Positions 49,517-58,759 of a stretch of DNA of 64,000 bases are shown one piece after another. Under the pieces are notes generated by a model. It had not been told where the DNA came from. It saw only the letters and a program-made list of their open reading frames with translations, and did not search any database. Both the position numbers and the translations under genes were made by a program. How positions within the stretch are numbered: the first letter of the stretch is position 1; every line of letters begins with the position of its first letter. The stretch covers positions 32,109-96,108 of the forward strand of contig DASPQJ010000015.1 of NCBI GenBank assembly GCA_035625025.1, read 5' to 3'. The DNA is from Bog-793 sp035625025 (lineage in GTDB: Bacteria > Actinomycetota > Acidimicrobiia > Acidimicrobiales > Bog-793).

Positions 49517-49751
49517 GGCTCACCCCATTCCTCGAGCGAAGGAGCCGGGTCGCAAACTACTTCGCGAGGTCCGACCCCATCGGCTCGGCTGAAAAGACCC
49601 TGAGCGTTGCGCCGCCGGTTCGGCGGCGACCCGTGGGGATCACTCCGAAAAGCGCCGTCTTTTCGGGACGCCTCTCGCGCCCGGGGCGCCCCTCGACAGG
49701 CGTCGGGAGGCTCCGGTGCGAACCTGGAGGGCGGCCGAGAGATTGGTCCGA
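49517..49751. other. 235-bp spacer with one hairpin
   Basis: Between the SGNH hydrolase stop and the secreted unknown gene (both minus). It holds the CCGAAAAG/CTTTTCGG hairpin at 49645-49666 and otherwise nothing I can identify. Confidence 0.5.
49645..49666 (-). terminator. Inverted repeat, possible terminator after the SGNH gene
   Basis: CCGAAAAG (49645-49652), a 6-nt loop, then CTTTTCGG (49659-49666): a perfect 8-bp stem 86 bp past the SGNH stop. The A/T tracts fall inside the stem rather than after it, so the terminator call is tentative. Confidence 0.35.
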
Positions 49752-50819
49752 TCAGAGCGTGATGTGCCAGACCCCCTCGATCCGGTGCACGACGTAAGCG
49801 CCGATGAGGTCGGTCCCTCCCGGCGGGTCGATGTGGACCCCGTCGGGGTCGCGCACCTCGATCAGGTTGCCGCTTCTGTCCGGTAGGTACTCGGCGTACT
49901 GGCCGGAGGCTGTGGAGAACAGCTTCCAGGTCGGAGCGAAAAAGACCCCGGGGTGCAGGCGGGCCTCGTGCAGGAAGATCGAGTTCAGCACCTTCATGTC
50001 GGCGGCGAACGACGGGCTCTGCATGATCGGCAGCCCGACCCAGATGAGATGAACGCCCGCGGCGGTCGCCTCCGACATCATCTCGGCGACACGCGCCGTG
50101 TAGGCGACGATCCAGGCGTGCGTGCCCGGCTGGACCGGCTGGCCGTTCGCGATCAAGCCCTGCCAGTCGTTGGCTCCGAACATGGCGATGACGATCTGCG
50201 GGTGGGACTGGGCGAGTTCGCGCTCGAAGGCCGCCGGCCAGTCGTAGTAGGCGATGTTCGAGATTCCCGTGTCACCGACGGAGTTCTGCAACATGTGGAC
50301 CCGCGGGTCGGAGCCGATCTCCTCGGCAACTCCATAGCCGAGGTCCTCGCCGATCGAGTCGCCGATGTCCATGATCGTGATCGGTCTCGCCACCGTGGGC
50401 GAGGTGAGCGGCGGCGGGCCAGCCGGTTTGGTCCCGCCGGAGCCCTTCTTGTGATGTCTGGCGGTCGACACGAGGGGAAGCGAGACCGGCGGCGTGACCG
50501 CTCCGCCCGGCGTTGCGAAACTCGTCCGCCCGAGCGCCCGGTTTCCTCCGTTCACGACCCGGTCGAAACCGAACAACTCCTCGACTCGGGCGATCGGCCG
50601 CAGGATCGACATCGCGACGCTGCGCCGCACCCCGAGGGGCGAGGCGTTGGCGGAGTTGTAGAGCTGGCGGGCGTCGAAGGCGAGCCAGAGGGAGAAACAG
50701 AGCAGCCCGACGAGGAGCCCGTGCCCCGCCGAGGCGAACCGGTGCCGCTCCGGAATGACGACGCGACCGGCCGGCACCACCCCAGTCCGCCCGACGGCGG
50801 AGGCCTCAGGATCCGTCAT
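49752..50819 (-). CDS. SGNH/GDSL-type hydrolase or acetyltransferase (DUF459-like), membrane-anchored
   Basis: A 355-aa protein with one N-terminal membrane helix (about 33-50), a Pro/Gly-rich linker and an extracytoplasmic SGNH domain. The catalytic Ser is S155 in IGDSIGEDL, N217-D218 lie in FGANDW, and D326-x2-H329 in DPDGVH complete the triad. It is next to an MBOAT gene on the same strand. Such pairs (AlgI with AlgX/AlgJ, or PatA/PatB) O-acetylate extracellular polysaccharide: MBOAT exports acetyl groups and SGNH transfers them. The acceptor is unknown but may be the glycan encoded at 5-21 kb. Confidence 0.85.
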   Translation of the reverse strand: MTDPEASAVGRTGVVPAGRVVIPERHRFASAGHGLLVGLLCFSLWLAFDARQLYNSANASPLGVRRSVAMSILRPIARVEELFGFDRVVNGGNRALGRTSFATPGGAVTPPVSLPLVSTARHHKKGSGGTKPAGPPPLTSPTVARPITIMDIGDSIGEDLGYGVAEEIGSDPRVHMLQNSVGDTGISNIAYYDWPAAFERELAQSHPQIVIAMFGANDWQGLIANGQPVQPGTHAWIVAYTARVAEMMSEATAAGVHLIWVGLPIMQSPSFAADMKVLNSIFLHEARLHPGVFFAPTWKLFSTASGQYAEYLPDRSGNLIEVRDPDGVHIDPPGGTDLIGAYVVHRIEGVWHITL

Positions 50820-50933
50820 CTCCGCCGCCTAACGGTCCACACTTCGTCGACGCCCAGTAAAGCACCGCAATTTCGGGAACTGGCGTCACCTTTCGCCATT
50901 TTTCCCTCCGTTCTCGTGCTCATCGGCGCCAGA

Positions 50934-52370
50934 TCAGAAGCGGTAGTAGATGAACGGGGCGACGCCCGGCGGACCGAGGGTCGTGATGACGAGGAGACAG
51001 CCGGCGAGAGCGGCGCCTTTCAGAACCAGGCTCATGCCGGCGAACGTCTCCTGGACACGTCGCCCGAGACCGCGGGGCAGGTACTGGAGCGCCAGCGCCC
51101 CGGCGACGGCGAGGACGACGGGCCACCGCACGAGCGGTGCCGCCTGGCCCCAGGTCGTGAAGAGACGCCCGATGAGCGTGAAGGCATCGTTCAGCGTGTT
51201 CGCCCGGAAAAAGATCCAGCCGAAGCAGACGATCTGGAAGGTCGCGAAGCGCTGCCAGGCGACGGCGAGCGGGCTGGTCGACTGGAGGGGCAACCCGGCC
51301 GCCTCGCGCCGGGCGCGCCGGAAGTGCCCGACTGACTGCCCGAGTCCGTGGATCCCGCCCCAGATCACGAAGGTCCATGCCGCGCCGTGCCAGAGGCCGC
51401 CGAGGAGCATCGTGATCATGATGTTGCGGTACAGCTGGCGGCGCGATCCGCGGTTGCCACCGAGCGGGATGTACAGGTAGTCGCGCAGCCACATCGACAG
51501 GGTCATGTGCCAGCGGCGCCAAAAGTCCTGGAGCGAGCGCGCCGTATAGGGCGCGTTGAAGTTCTGCGGGAATCGGAAGCCGAGCAGAAGCGCGCAGCCG
51601 ATGGCGATGTCGGTGTAGCCGGAGAAGTCGCAGTAGATCTGCACGGCGTAGCCGTAGGTCGCGAGCAGAATCTCCGGCGCCGAATGGAGTGACGGGTTGT
51701 TGTAGACGGGATTGACGATCGCCGTCGACACGTAGCTCGAAATCACGACCTTCTTGAACAGTCCCCCGAAGATGAGGTAGGCGGCCTCGGGGAACTCCAG
51801 CCGGCGCGGGTCGCGCCTCTCGGCCCTCTCGATCTGGGGCAACAGGTCCGCGCCGCGCACGATCGGTCCGGCGACGAGGTGGGGGAAGAAGGCGACGAAG
51901 ACGGCGACATCGAGGAAGCGGGCCCGGGCGAGTCGCCGCCGGTAGATGTCGATGACGTACGACAGACCCATGAAGGTGAAAAACGAGATCCCGACGGGCA
52001 GCGTGATGGCGAGGAGTGGGATCGGTGTGCCGTGGAATCCGAGCCTGTGGAGCCCGTTGTCGATCGAGACGGAGAAGAACCCGTAGTACTTGAACCAGCC
52101 GAGCAGTCCGAGCTCGGCGACGAGGGTCGCGACGAGCCCGGCGCGCCGACCTCGTTCGGTCGCGGCGCGGTCGACGAGGAACCCGCCCGTGGCCGTGCAC
52201 ACCGTCGAAGCGGCGAGCAAGAAGATGAAACGCCAGTCCCACCAGGCGTAGAAGACGTAACTCGCCACGAGGATGAACAGCTTCCAGGGCGTCGCGAAGG
52301 GCCGGAGCAGCCAGTTCCCCAGAAAGACGATCCCGAAAAAGATCGCGAAGTCGATTGTCGGGAACAGCAC
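50934..52370 (-). CDS. MBOAT-family O-acyltransferase (AlgI-like)
   Basis: About 478 aa with 10 or more membrane helices. LPVGISFFTFMGLSYVIDIYR, FFPHLVAGPIVRGADLLPQI and DFWRRWHMTLSMWLRDYLYI are the hallmark blocks of alginate acetyltransferase AlgI, and LLGGLWHGAAWTFVIWG contains the catalytic His. GTG 52370 (VLFPTIDFAIFFG) fits the usual N-terminus; the frame to 52445 adds 25 residues without family support. Partner of the SGNH protein 114 bp downstream. Confidence 0.92.
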   Translation of the reverse strand: MLFPTIDFAIFFGIVFLGNWLLRPFATPWKLFILVASYVFYAWWDWRFIFLLAASTVCTATGGFLVDRAATERGRRAGLVATLVAELGLLGWFKYYGFFSVSIDNGLHRLGFHGTPIPLLAITLPVGISFFTFMGLSYVIDIYRRRLARARFLDVAVFVAFFPHLVAGPIVRGADLLPQIERAERRDPRRLEFPEAAYLIFGGLFKKVVISSYVSTAIVNPVYNNPSLHSAPEILLATYGYAVQIYCDFSGYTDIAIGCALLLGFRFPQNFNAPYTARSLQDFWRRWHMTLSMWLRDYLYIPLGGNRGSRRQLYRNIMITMLLGGLWHGAAWTFVIWGGIHGLGQSVGHFRRARREAAGLPLQSTSPLAVAWQRFATFQIVCFGWIFFRANTLNDAFTLIGRLFTTWGQAAPLVRWPVVLAVAGALALQYLPRGLGRRVQETFAGMSLVLKGAALAGCLLVITTLGPPGVAPFIYYRF

Positions 52371-52575
52371 CTCGGGGCCTTTCCGGGACGTGCCGTGCGG
52401 GTGGTTGGACGCAGGATAGTTGGCCGTGATGGCAGAAAAGGGCACATCTTGGGTCGAAGTTCAGCGGATTTCCTGCTCTTGGTAGCCGTCGGCGGGACGC
52501 GATATTGGCGACACCCTTGCCTGTCGGGCGAGATCCGCCTACGATCGGCGCCGCCGACCAGGCCGCGATCGGCCA

Positions 52576-52974
52576 ATGAGCAACGTTTCTGGGGACAAGC
52601 GCGCGAACCAGCCGCCTCGTCTTGTGAATGAGTGCACGAAAGCAGAGAGGGAGATGCTGACGGAGAGTCGCCGAGGCGGGAGCGTGGCTCTCACCTGGAA
52701 CAGGGCGATCGACTGGGACTGTGCCGAGTGGCGCACCCGGGCGGCGTGCCGAGACACCGACCCCGATCTGTTCTTCCCCGTCGGCACCACCGGCCAGGCC
52801 ATCGAGCAGATCGAAGCCGCCAAGTCCGTCTGCGCCCGATGCTCGGCGCAGCCGGAGTGCCTCGAGTTCGCGCTCGCGACGAACCAGGAGTCCGGGGTGT
52901 GGGGCGGAGCCTCGGAAGAGGAGCGCCGCAAGCTCCGTAAAGCCTGGCTCGCCGAGCGGCGCCGGGCCTCCTAG
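52576..52974 (+). CDS. whiB1: WhiB-family [4Fe-4S] regulator, WhiB1-like
   Basis: Small actinobacterial Fe-S transcription factor that binds sigma factor region 4 and, in mycobacteria, reacts with nitric oxide. Cluster ligands are C58, C86, C89 and C95, followed by the GVWGG turn at 107-111 and a basic C-terminus. DPDLFFPVG and ESGVWGGASEEERR are closest to WhiB1. The frame gives 132 aa, longer than the ~84-aa WhiB1; ATG 52654 (residue 27), with AGAGAGGGAG directly before it, may be the true start. Convergent with a PdtaS-like kinase, as for Rv3219/Rv3220c in M. tuberculosis. Confidence 0.92.
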   Translation: MSNVSGDKRANQPPRLVNECTKAEREMLTESRRGGSVALTWNRAIDWDCAEWRTRAACRDTDPDLFFPVGTTGQAIEQIEAAKSVCARCSAQPECLEFALATNQESGVWGGASEEERRKLRKAWLAERRRAS

Positions 52975-53002
52975 AACCCCTCGGACGGCCCGAGGGAGCC
53001 GC

Positions 53003-54514
53003 CTACACCGGGGTGGCGACCTCCGGTGCCAGCGGGATGGCGAGGCGCACCACGGCGCCGCCGTCGTTGCCGACGGAGATCAATCCGCCGAGCTGGGAGC
53101 GTACGAGATCGCGCACGATCGACAGCCCGAGGCCGGTCGTCTTGTCGAGGTCGAATCCCGGCGGGAACCCTCCCCCGTCGTCGCGAACCTCGACTTCGAG
53201 CCGGTCCGGTCCTGGACGGAAGACCAGATCGACGAGGAGTGACCCCGACGAGACCCCGCCGTGGGCGTGCTCGACGGCGTTCTGCAAGAGCTCCGCGATC
53301 ACCAAGGAAAGCGGCGTGGCGATGTCGGCGTTGAGGTCGCCGGCGTCGCCGGCCACCCGGATGACGACCTCGGTCGCGTCGTCGACCGCGTCCCCGGCAA
53401 GTGCAACGAGCGACGGCACGATCTCGCCGAAGGGCACCTGCGCCGAGGGCTCCCGGGCGAGCACCTCGTGGACAACGGCGATCGCGCGAACGCGGCGCTC
53501 GGCCTCGACGAGGGCGGCCCGTCCCGAGCTCGGGCCCATGCGCCGGGACTGCAGCCGGAGGAGCGACGAGATCGTCTGCAGGTTGTTCTTCACGCGATGG
53601 TGCACTTCGCGGATCGCGGCGTCCTTCGAGAGAAGCAGCCGGTCTCGCCGGCGCAGGTCGGTCACGTCGCGCAGCAACACCGCCGCGCCGACCACGGAGT
53701 CGTCCTCGACGAGCGGGATGCAGTGGACCAGCACCCCGACGTCCGGGCGGCGTTCGATCTCCTCGATCATGGGGAGCCGTTTGGAGAACGCCGTCGAGAT
53801 CGCATCGGTCTCGACCCCGAGGGTTTCGAAGTCCGAACCGACGATCGCGGAGACGATCCCCATCCGGTGCAGGGCATTGACCGCGTTCGGGGAGGCGAAG
53901 GTGACTCTCCGGTTCTCGTCGAGAACGATCACGCCGTCCCCGACTCGCGGCGCGTCCTCCACGGCGACGGCGGTGTGGAACGGGAACAGCCCGGCGTTCA
54001 CCATCGACGCCAGCCGTTCGAAGATCCGGCGGTAGACCCGCTCCAGACCCCCGGTGCGCCGCCCGGTGCGCGGCGACCAGACCCGGACGAGGATGGCGAC
54101 GATCGCGCCTTCGCAACGCACTGGGATGCACTCACAGCGGACCGGGCCCGCCTCGCCGCTGTAGGGACAGTCCCCGACGACGATCTCCCCCCGTCTCCAG
54201 GAGTCCCGCACGAGCACGCCCTCGGCTGCCTCGTCGGCAACGTCGCCGACGAGGTCGAGCCCGAAAAGCGTCTGGCTCGTCGTCGGACGCATCTGGCCGG
54301 CGACGAGAAACTGCACCGAAGAATCGTCCGCCGGCGACACCGGTCCCCTGCGCGCCCCGTCGCCAGCTGGTGGCTCCTCGCCCGCCGGGACGTAGAGCAC
54401 GAGGTCCGAGAACGACAGGTCGGCGAGCATGCCCCACGACCCCATGAGACGTTCGAGGTGCTCGCGCGCCGCGTCCGGCAGGTCGGACAGCTGGCGCGCT
54501 TCTGGCGAGGTCAC
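53003..54514 (-). CDS. Sensor histidine kinase, PdtaS-like
   Basis: A 503-aa cytosolic kinase. N-terminal GAF-like sensor (about 25-150) with three cysteines in DCPYSGEAGPVRCECIPVRC, a PAS domain (about 190-285), then HisKA_2: EVHHRVKNNLQTISSLLRLQ with phospho-acceptor His at 305/306. The HATPase_c domain has NAVEHAH, DDGGGFPPGF and TTGLGLSIVRDL. PdtaS signals to the RNA-binding antiterminator PdtaR; no pdtaR is in the window. GTG 54514 overlaps the PHP gene stop (GTGA), so the two are coupled. Confidence 0.9.
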   Translation of the reverse strand: MTSPEARQLSDLPDAAREHLERLMGSWGMLADLSFSDLVLYVPAGEEPPAGDGARRGPVSPADDSSVQFLVAGQMRPTTSQTLFGLDLVGDVADEAAEGVLVRDSWRRGEIVVGDCPYSGEAGPVRCECIPVRCEGAIVAILVRVWSPRTGRRTGGLERVYRRIFERLASMVNAGLFPFHTAVAVEDAPRVGDGVIVLDENRRVTFASPNAVNALHRMGIVSAIVGSDFETLGVETDAISTAFSKRLPMIEEIERRPDVGVLVHCIPLVEDDSVVGAAVLLRDVTDLRRRDRLLLSKDAAIREVHHRVKNNLQTISSLLRLQSRRMGPSSGRAALVEAERRVRAIAVVHEVLAREPSAQVPFGEIVPSLVALAGDAVDDATEVVIRVAGDAGDLNADIATPLSLVIAELLQNAVEHAHGGVSSGSLLVDLVFRPGPDRLEVEVRDDGGGFPPGFDLDKTTGLGLSIVRDLVRSQLGGLISVGNDGGAVVRLAIPLAPEVATPV

Positions 54515-55428
54515 GGCGCGGCTCGCCCGGCGCCGGGCGCCGCCGGGGCCTCGAGCGGCACGTCGTGACCGCGACGAGCCCGAAAGGTCCGCAGCGTCTT
54601 GTAACCGGCCTCGGCAGCCAGCCGCCGCAGCTCGTCGCCGCGCTCGCCGACGCGGCCCGGCCCGTGGGAGTCCGAGGCGGTCGTCACGGGGACGTGACGA
54701 TCGGCGAACCGCTGCAGGAGCCGCGCCGCCGGGTACTGCTCGCCGACCGGGGCGCGCAACCCGGCCGATGAGATCTCCGCCGCCATCCCCGCCGCGGCGG
54801 CGGCCTCGGCGATACGGTCCTGGCACTCGTCGAGCGTCACGGCCGAGGGCCGACGACCGGTGAGCTTGACGAGATCGGGGTGGGCGAGGACGTCGCAGGA
54901 CCGGGTGGCGGCGAGTTCCTCGAGCGCTTCGGTGTAGCGGCGCCACGTCTCCTCGACGGACCGCCGATCCCACTCCGCCTCGTTCTCCGGGTCGTCAAGC
55001 CAGTCGAACTGCCAGGTGCCGAGCCAGTGCACAGAACCGAGGAGCACGTCGAACGGGTAGCCCGACAGGAGACGGGCCACCGCGTCCATCTTCCCCGGGT
55101 AGTAGTCGACCTCGAGGCCCACGACGAGCGGAAGACCGGCGTCGCGCGCCTCGACGGCGTCCCTCACGTAGGAGTCGAGGTCGGCCGTGGCGTGGTGATC
55201 GAAGTAGGCGCCCATCGTCGCCGCGAAGGACGGCGCCGCCCCGTCTCGCCAGAAATCACCCACCGTCGCCCGGCCCTGGGTGAAGCGGTGGAAGTGCTCG
55301 GTGAGCGCGATCTCGGCGACACCGGCGGCGGCGGCCCGCTCGCAGTAGACGGTGAGTCGTTCTAGGCGCTGCTCGGAAGCCTCGGCCCGCGCGGCGTGGG
55401 GCCAGAGGTGCACGTGATAGTCGATCAC
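54511..55428 (-). CDS. PHP-domain phosphoesterase (histidinol-phosphatase-like)
   Basis: A 305-aa metal-dependent phosphatase with the PHP ligand set: DYHVHLWPH at 3-11, TEHFHR, GLEVDYYPGKMD, LGSVHW, VLAHPDLVK and ASDSHGPGRVG. HisK-type enzymes hydrolyse histidinol phosphate, but no his genes are nearby. Coupling to a PdtaS-like kinase suggests a nucleotide or signalling phosphate is also possible. Substrate not assignable. Confidence 0.88.
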   Translation of the reverse strand: MIDYHVHLWPHAARAEASEQRLERLTVYCERAAAAGVAEIALTEHFHRFTQGRATVGDFWRDGAAPSFAATMGAYFDHHATADLDSYVRDAVEARDAGLPLVVGLEVDYYPGKMDAVARLLSGYPFDVLLGSVHWLGTWQFDWLDDPENEAEWDRRSVEETWRRYTEALEELAATRSCDVLAHPDLVKLTGRRPSAVTLDECQDRIAEAAAAAGMAAEISSAGLRAPVGEQYPAARLLQRFADRHVPVTTASDSHGPGRVGERGDELRRLAAEAGYKTLRTFRARRGHDVPLEAPAAPGAGRAAP

Positions 55429-55546
55429 GGCGTCATGGTAGGTCGGCTTGCCCTGCCACCCGACCGGTGGGGCCCACCCGGGACCTCACCGGCGAGGTCC
55501 CCACCACCCCGGGTCGGCTGCGACGCCGGCGGCGGGGAGCCGTCGA

Positions 55547-55783
55547 CTACGGCGCGCCGAAGCCGACGCGGCGGTCCTCGGCCGTGCCTCCGACCTCGAC
55601 GTAGGCGATCTTGGCGGTCGGCACGCCGACGCGCCGACCCCGCCGGTCTGTCAGCCAGAGCACGCCGGCCGCGTCGCCGAGTGCGGCCTCGATGTCGGCG
55701 AGGACTTGCTCGCGCGTCACGTCGTCGCCGACTTCGATGTCGAGCTCCTTCGTCGACTGGATGATCCCGATGCGTACGTCCAC
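55547..55783 (-). CDS. DUF3107 family small protein
   Basis: A 78-residue protein containing GIIQSTKELDIEVGDD and ending RGRRVGVPTAKIAYVEVGG: the actinobacterial DUF3107 (TB9.4-like). GTG 55783 is preceded by GAGGAG with 7-nt spacing; the frame further upstream is unsupported. Function unknown; in mycobacteria the homologue lies in the same chromosomal neighbourhood as whiB1. Confidence 0.8.
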   Translation of the reverse strand: MDVRIGIIQSTKELDIEVGDDVTREQVLADIEAALGDAAGVLWLTDRRGRRVGVPTAKIAYVEVGGTAEDRRVGFGAP

Positions 55784-55942
55784 GCGCCAACTCCTCGTCG
55801 AGGTGCTTCCATCGTAGGAGGAGGACCGGCGGCGGCCGCCGCTCCCTCTCCGCCGCACCCAGGGTACGCTCGACGTCGAGACGCGCGTTTCCTGACGCAG
55901 CGGCTCCCGGGCGGCAGCGGTTCGTCGCCGAAGGGAGGACCA

Positions 55943-56473
55943 ATGTGGATCGTCGCTGGAGTGCTCCTCGGACTCGTCGTGTTCTCGTCGATCTTCGGCT
56001 TCCACATCGGGCCCCACGCCCACGCGGTCGCCACCGTCGCCGGGGTCGCGGCCGCGGGGTTCCTGATCGCCATCGCCGTGAGCGGCGACACGCGTGCGTT
56101 CGTCTTCTTCCTCCTCAGCGCGGACGTCGTCGTCTCGGCGGGTGTCGGGGCCATCGCCTGGAAGGGTCTCACTGATCCGCGCCTGCGCGCCGGCCACTCC
56201 GTCCACTCCCTCGTCTCGCGCGAGGGTGTGGCCGTCAGCGATCTGGAACCGTCGGGGATTGTTCGTGTCGCCGGTGAGAACTGGTCGGCGACATCGCTCA
56301 ACGGCCGTATCCCGGCGGGCGCGAGGATTCAGGTGATCCAGGTCGAAGGCGTCCGGCTGTCGGTCTGGGGCGACAATGGAGTTCCCCGGGAGACCGGCGG
56401 CGCGCCAGCGCTCGACGAGCGCGCGCCGTCCGCCAATATCTTCCGGCCGACTGAAGGGACAGAACAGCCGTGA
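55943..56473 (+). CDS. NfeD-like membrane protein
   Basis: A 176-aa protein with hydrophobic helices over roughly 1-80 and a soluble C-terminal OB-fold-like domain (SGIVRVAGENWSATSLNGRI, GARIQVIQVEGVRLSVW), as in NfeD. ATG 55943 has AGGGAGGA 5 nt upstream. Its TGA overlaps the GTG of the slipin gene. NfeD and SPFH proteins are usually encoded together and are thought to organise membrane microdomains. Confidence 0.85.
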   Translation: MWIVAGVLLGLVVFSSIFGFHIGPHAHAVATVAGVAAAGFLIAIAVSGDTRAFVFFLLSADVVVSAGVGAIAWKGLTDPRLRAGHSVHSLVSREGVAVSDLEPSGIVRVAGENWSATSLNGRIPAGARIQVIQVEGVRLSVWGDNGVPRETGGAPALDERAPSANIFRPTEGTEQP

Positions 56474-57399
56474 TCATCGGGATCGTCATTGCGGCAGCAC
56501 TGGTCGTCGTCATCGTCGTCGCGCGCTCCGTGAAGATCATCCGTGAGTACCAGCGGATCGTGCTCTTCCGACTCGGCCGGGCGATCGGCACACGGGGCCC
56601 CGGCTTCGTCGTCATCAACCCGGCCACGGACCGGACGACTCTCGTCGACCTGCGCGAGCAGTACCTCGAGATCCCCCACCAGACGGCGATCACGAAGGAC
56701 AACGCGCCGATCTCGATCGACTTCATCATCTTTTACAAGGTCGTCGACCCGAGCATGTCCGTTCTCACCGTGCAGAACTTCGCCGGTGCCGCCCTGAACC
56801 TCGCCGCGACGACCCTGCGCAGCGTCGTCGGCGACATGCCGCTCGACGACGTGCTGTCCAAGCGCGAGGAGATGAATGCCTCGCTGCGCGTCCGGCTCGA
56901 CGACGTCACCGAACGCTGGGGCGTGAAGGTGACGAGTGTCGAGGTCCGCGAGGTGAACCCGCCCCCGGGCGTGCTCGAGGCGATGACCCGCCAGATGTCG
57001 GCCGAAAGGACGCGGCGCGCCCAGGTCACCGAGGCCGAGGGCCAGAAGTCAGCCGCGATCCTGGCGGCGGAAGGCGAGGCCCAGGCCGCGATCAACATCG
57101 CCGAAGGCCGTCAGAAGGCGACGATCCTCGCCGCCGAGGCCGACCGTCAGTCCGCGATCCTGCGTGCCGAGGGTTACGCGAAAGGGCTCGAGAAGATCCT
57201 CGTCGTCGGCGCGACACTCGACCAGAAGACGATGGTGCTGCAGTACCTCGACACGCTGAAGCAAGTCGGGACGTCGGCGTCGACGAAGATCGTCGTGCCG
57301 ATGGAGGTCCTCGACGGGCTGCGCAACCTGCTCCCGGGCCTCGAACTCCCGGCCGCCGGCGCCAAGCGTGCCGCGCCGGGGGGGCCGTCCGCGGGATGA
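56470..57399 (+). CDS. SPFH/Band 7 protein, slipin type
   Basis: A 309-aa protein. One N-terminal membrane segment (IGIVIAAALVVVIVVARSV), an SPFH domain (EYQRIVLFRLGRAIGTRGPG; DNAPISIDFIIFYKVVDP), then an Ala/Glu-rich coiled coil (EAEGQKSAAILAAEGEAQAA) for oligomerisation. Scaffold of membrane domains. Coupled to NfeD by a GTGA overlap, and 1 nt from the convergent dgt stop. Confidence 0.92.
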   Translation: MIIGIVIAAALVVVIVVARSVKIIREYQRIVLFRLGRAIGTRGPGFVVINPATDRTTLVDLREQYLEIPHQTAITKDNAPISIDFIIFYKVVDPSMSVLTVQNFAGAALNLAATTLRSVVGDMPLDDVLSKREEMNASLRVRLDDVTERWGVKVTSVEVREVNPPPGVLEAMTRQMSAERTRRAQVTEAEGQKSAAILAAEGEAQAAINIAEGRQKATILAAEADRQSAILRAEGYAKGLEKILVVGATLDQKTMVLQYLDTLKQVGTSASTKIVVPMEVLDGLRNLLPGLELPAAGAKRAAPGGPSAG

Positions 57400-57400
57400 A

Positions 57401-58588
57401 CTAGGCACCCCGCACGAGATAGCGCGCCGGGAGCTCGTCCTCGGGCCAGTCCAGGAGGTGGGACGCGGCCTCGACGGCGAAGCGGTCGGTCATCCCCGCG
57501 ACGTATTCGACGGCGGCGCGCACGGCCTCCGGGGTCTGCGCGGCGAGATCGCGCGCCCGCCCCTCGGGCAGGAGTTCGGGAGAGCGAGCGTAGGCCTCGA
57601 CGAGGGCCTCGAGGAGACGTCGCACGCGTCGTCCCTGCTCGAGAGAGTCCGCCCGCAGGTAGATCCGCTCGTAGTTCCACGCCCGCAACGACGCCAAGGC
57701 CTCGGCGCGCTCGGTCGTCATACCGACGAGGCCGGTCGCTTCGACCGTCTCGATCACCGCGGAGATGAACGCCGAGATCTGCGAGGCGCGGGTCGAGCCG
57801 CAGCGCTGCGCGACGAGCAGGGGAAGTTCCTCGGGCTTGACGATCCCCGCGGCGACAGCGTCCTCGAAGTCGTGGCAGACATAGGCGATCCGGTCCGCCC
57901 ACGACAGCACCTCGCCCTCGGGGGTCGCCGGCGCGGGACGCGACCACGAATGGTTCCGCACCGCGTCGAGCGTCTCCTCACAGAGGTTGAGCGACCGGAG
58001 CACGACATCCGCCCCCCAGGAAGCGTGGTCGAACCCGTCGGGGAGAAAGGATCCGAAAGCTTCCTCGCTGGCGTGGCCCCCCGGGCCGTGGCCGCAATCA
58101 TGGGCGATCGAGGCAGCGTAGACGAGATCCTCGTTGAGCCGGGTCGCGCGCGCGATCGCTTGCGCGACCTGCGCGACCTCCATCGCGTGGGTGAGGCGAG
58201 TCCTTTGGTGGTCGAGGGGATCGATGAAGACCTGGGTCTTGCCGGCCAGGCGACGGAAGGCGGCCGCGTGAAGCACGCGGTCCCGGTCGCGTTCGAAACA
58301 CGTCCGGAGGAGATCCGGCCTCTCGGCCCGTTGCCTTCTTCCCGCCCCGCGCGCCCGAGTCGCCCCCGCGGCGAGAACCCCGTCCTGTTCGGCCTCGCGT
58401 TCTTCCCGGGTGCGGCGCCAGATCGCCCCGGTGCGGGCGTGGCTCGTCGGGTGGGCGACACGCACGCCGGAAGCGGCGTCCGTGGCGTAGCCGTCCATCG
58501 TCGCGGCCCAGGCCGCGCCGCGATCCGTCGTCCCGCCGACCACCGAGGCGGTTTCTCCCGATCGCGGCAAGGTCCGTTTCCATCCCAC
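57401..58588 (-). CDS. dgt: Deoxyguanosinetriphosphate triphosphohydrolase-like protein
   Basis: HD-domain dNTPase of up to 395 aa. FRRLAGKTQVF, RTRLTHAMEVAQVAQAIAR and IAHDCGHGPGGHASEEAF give the H-HD-D metal set, and NHSWSRP with EVLSWADRIAYVCHDFEDA follows. Releases tripolyphosphate from dNTPs and influences nucleotide pools. The first ~45 residues are poorly conserved, and a start further in is possible. Confidence 0.9.
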   Translation of the reverse strand: MGWKRTLPRSGETASVVGGTTDRGAAWAATMDGYATDAASGVRVAHPTSHARTGAIWRRTREEREAEQDGVLAAGATRARGAGRRQRAERPDLLRTCFERDRDRVLHAAAFRRLAGKTQVFIDPLDHQRTRLTHAMEVAQVAQAIARATRLNEDLVYAASIAHDCGHGPGGHASEEAFGSFLPDGFDHASWGADVVLRSLNLCEETLDAVRNHSWSRPAPATPEGEVLSWADRIAYVCHDFEDAVAAGIVKPEELPLLVAQRCGSTRASQISAFISAVIETVEATGLVGMTTERAEALASLRAWNYERIYLRADSLEQGRRVRRLLEALVEAYARSPELLPEGRARDLAAQTPEAVRAAVEYVAGMTDRFAVEAASHLLDWPEDELPARYLVRGA

Positions 58589-58759
58589 GAACCAAGCCTA
58601 CGAGCACGCGGCATCGGCGGACACCGCCGCTTCCAGCCGGAGGGCCGAGCCGTCCCTCGGTGGCGGCCACCCCGACACGCTCCCGCCGACGAGCCGCCAC
58701 CTCGGGCGCCGCCAGATGGCTCGCGGACCAGCTCGTCGATCGGGAAGCTGATCTGCCCG

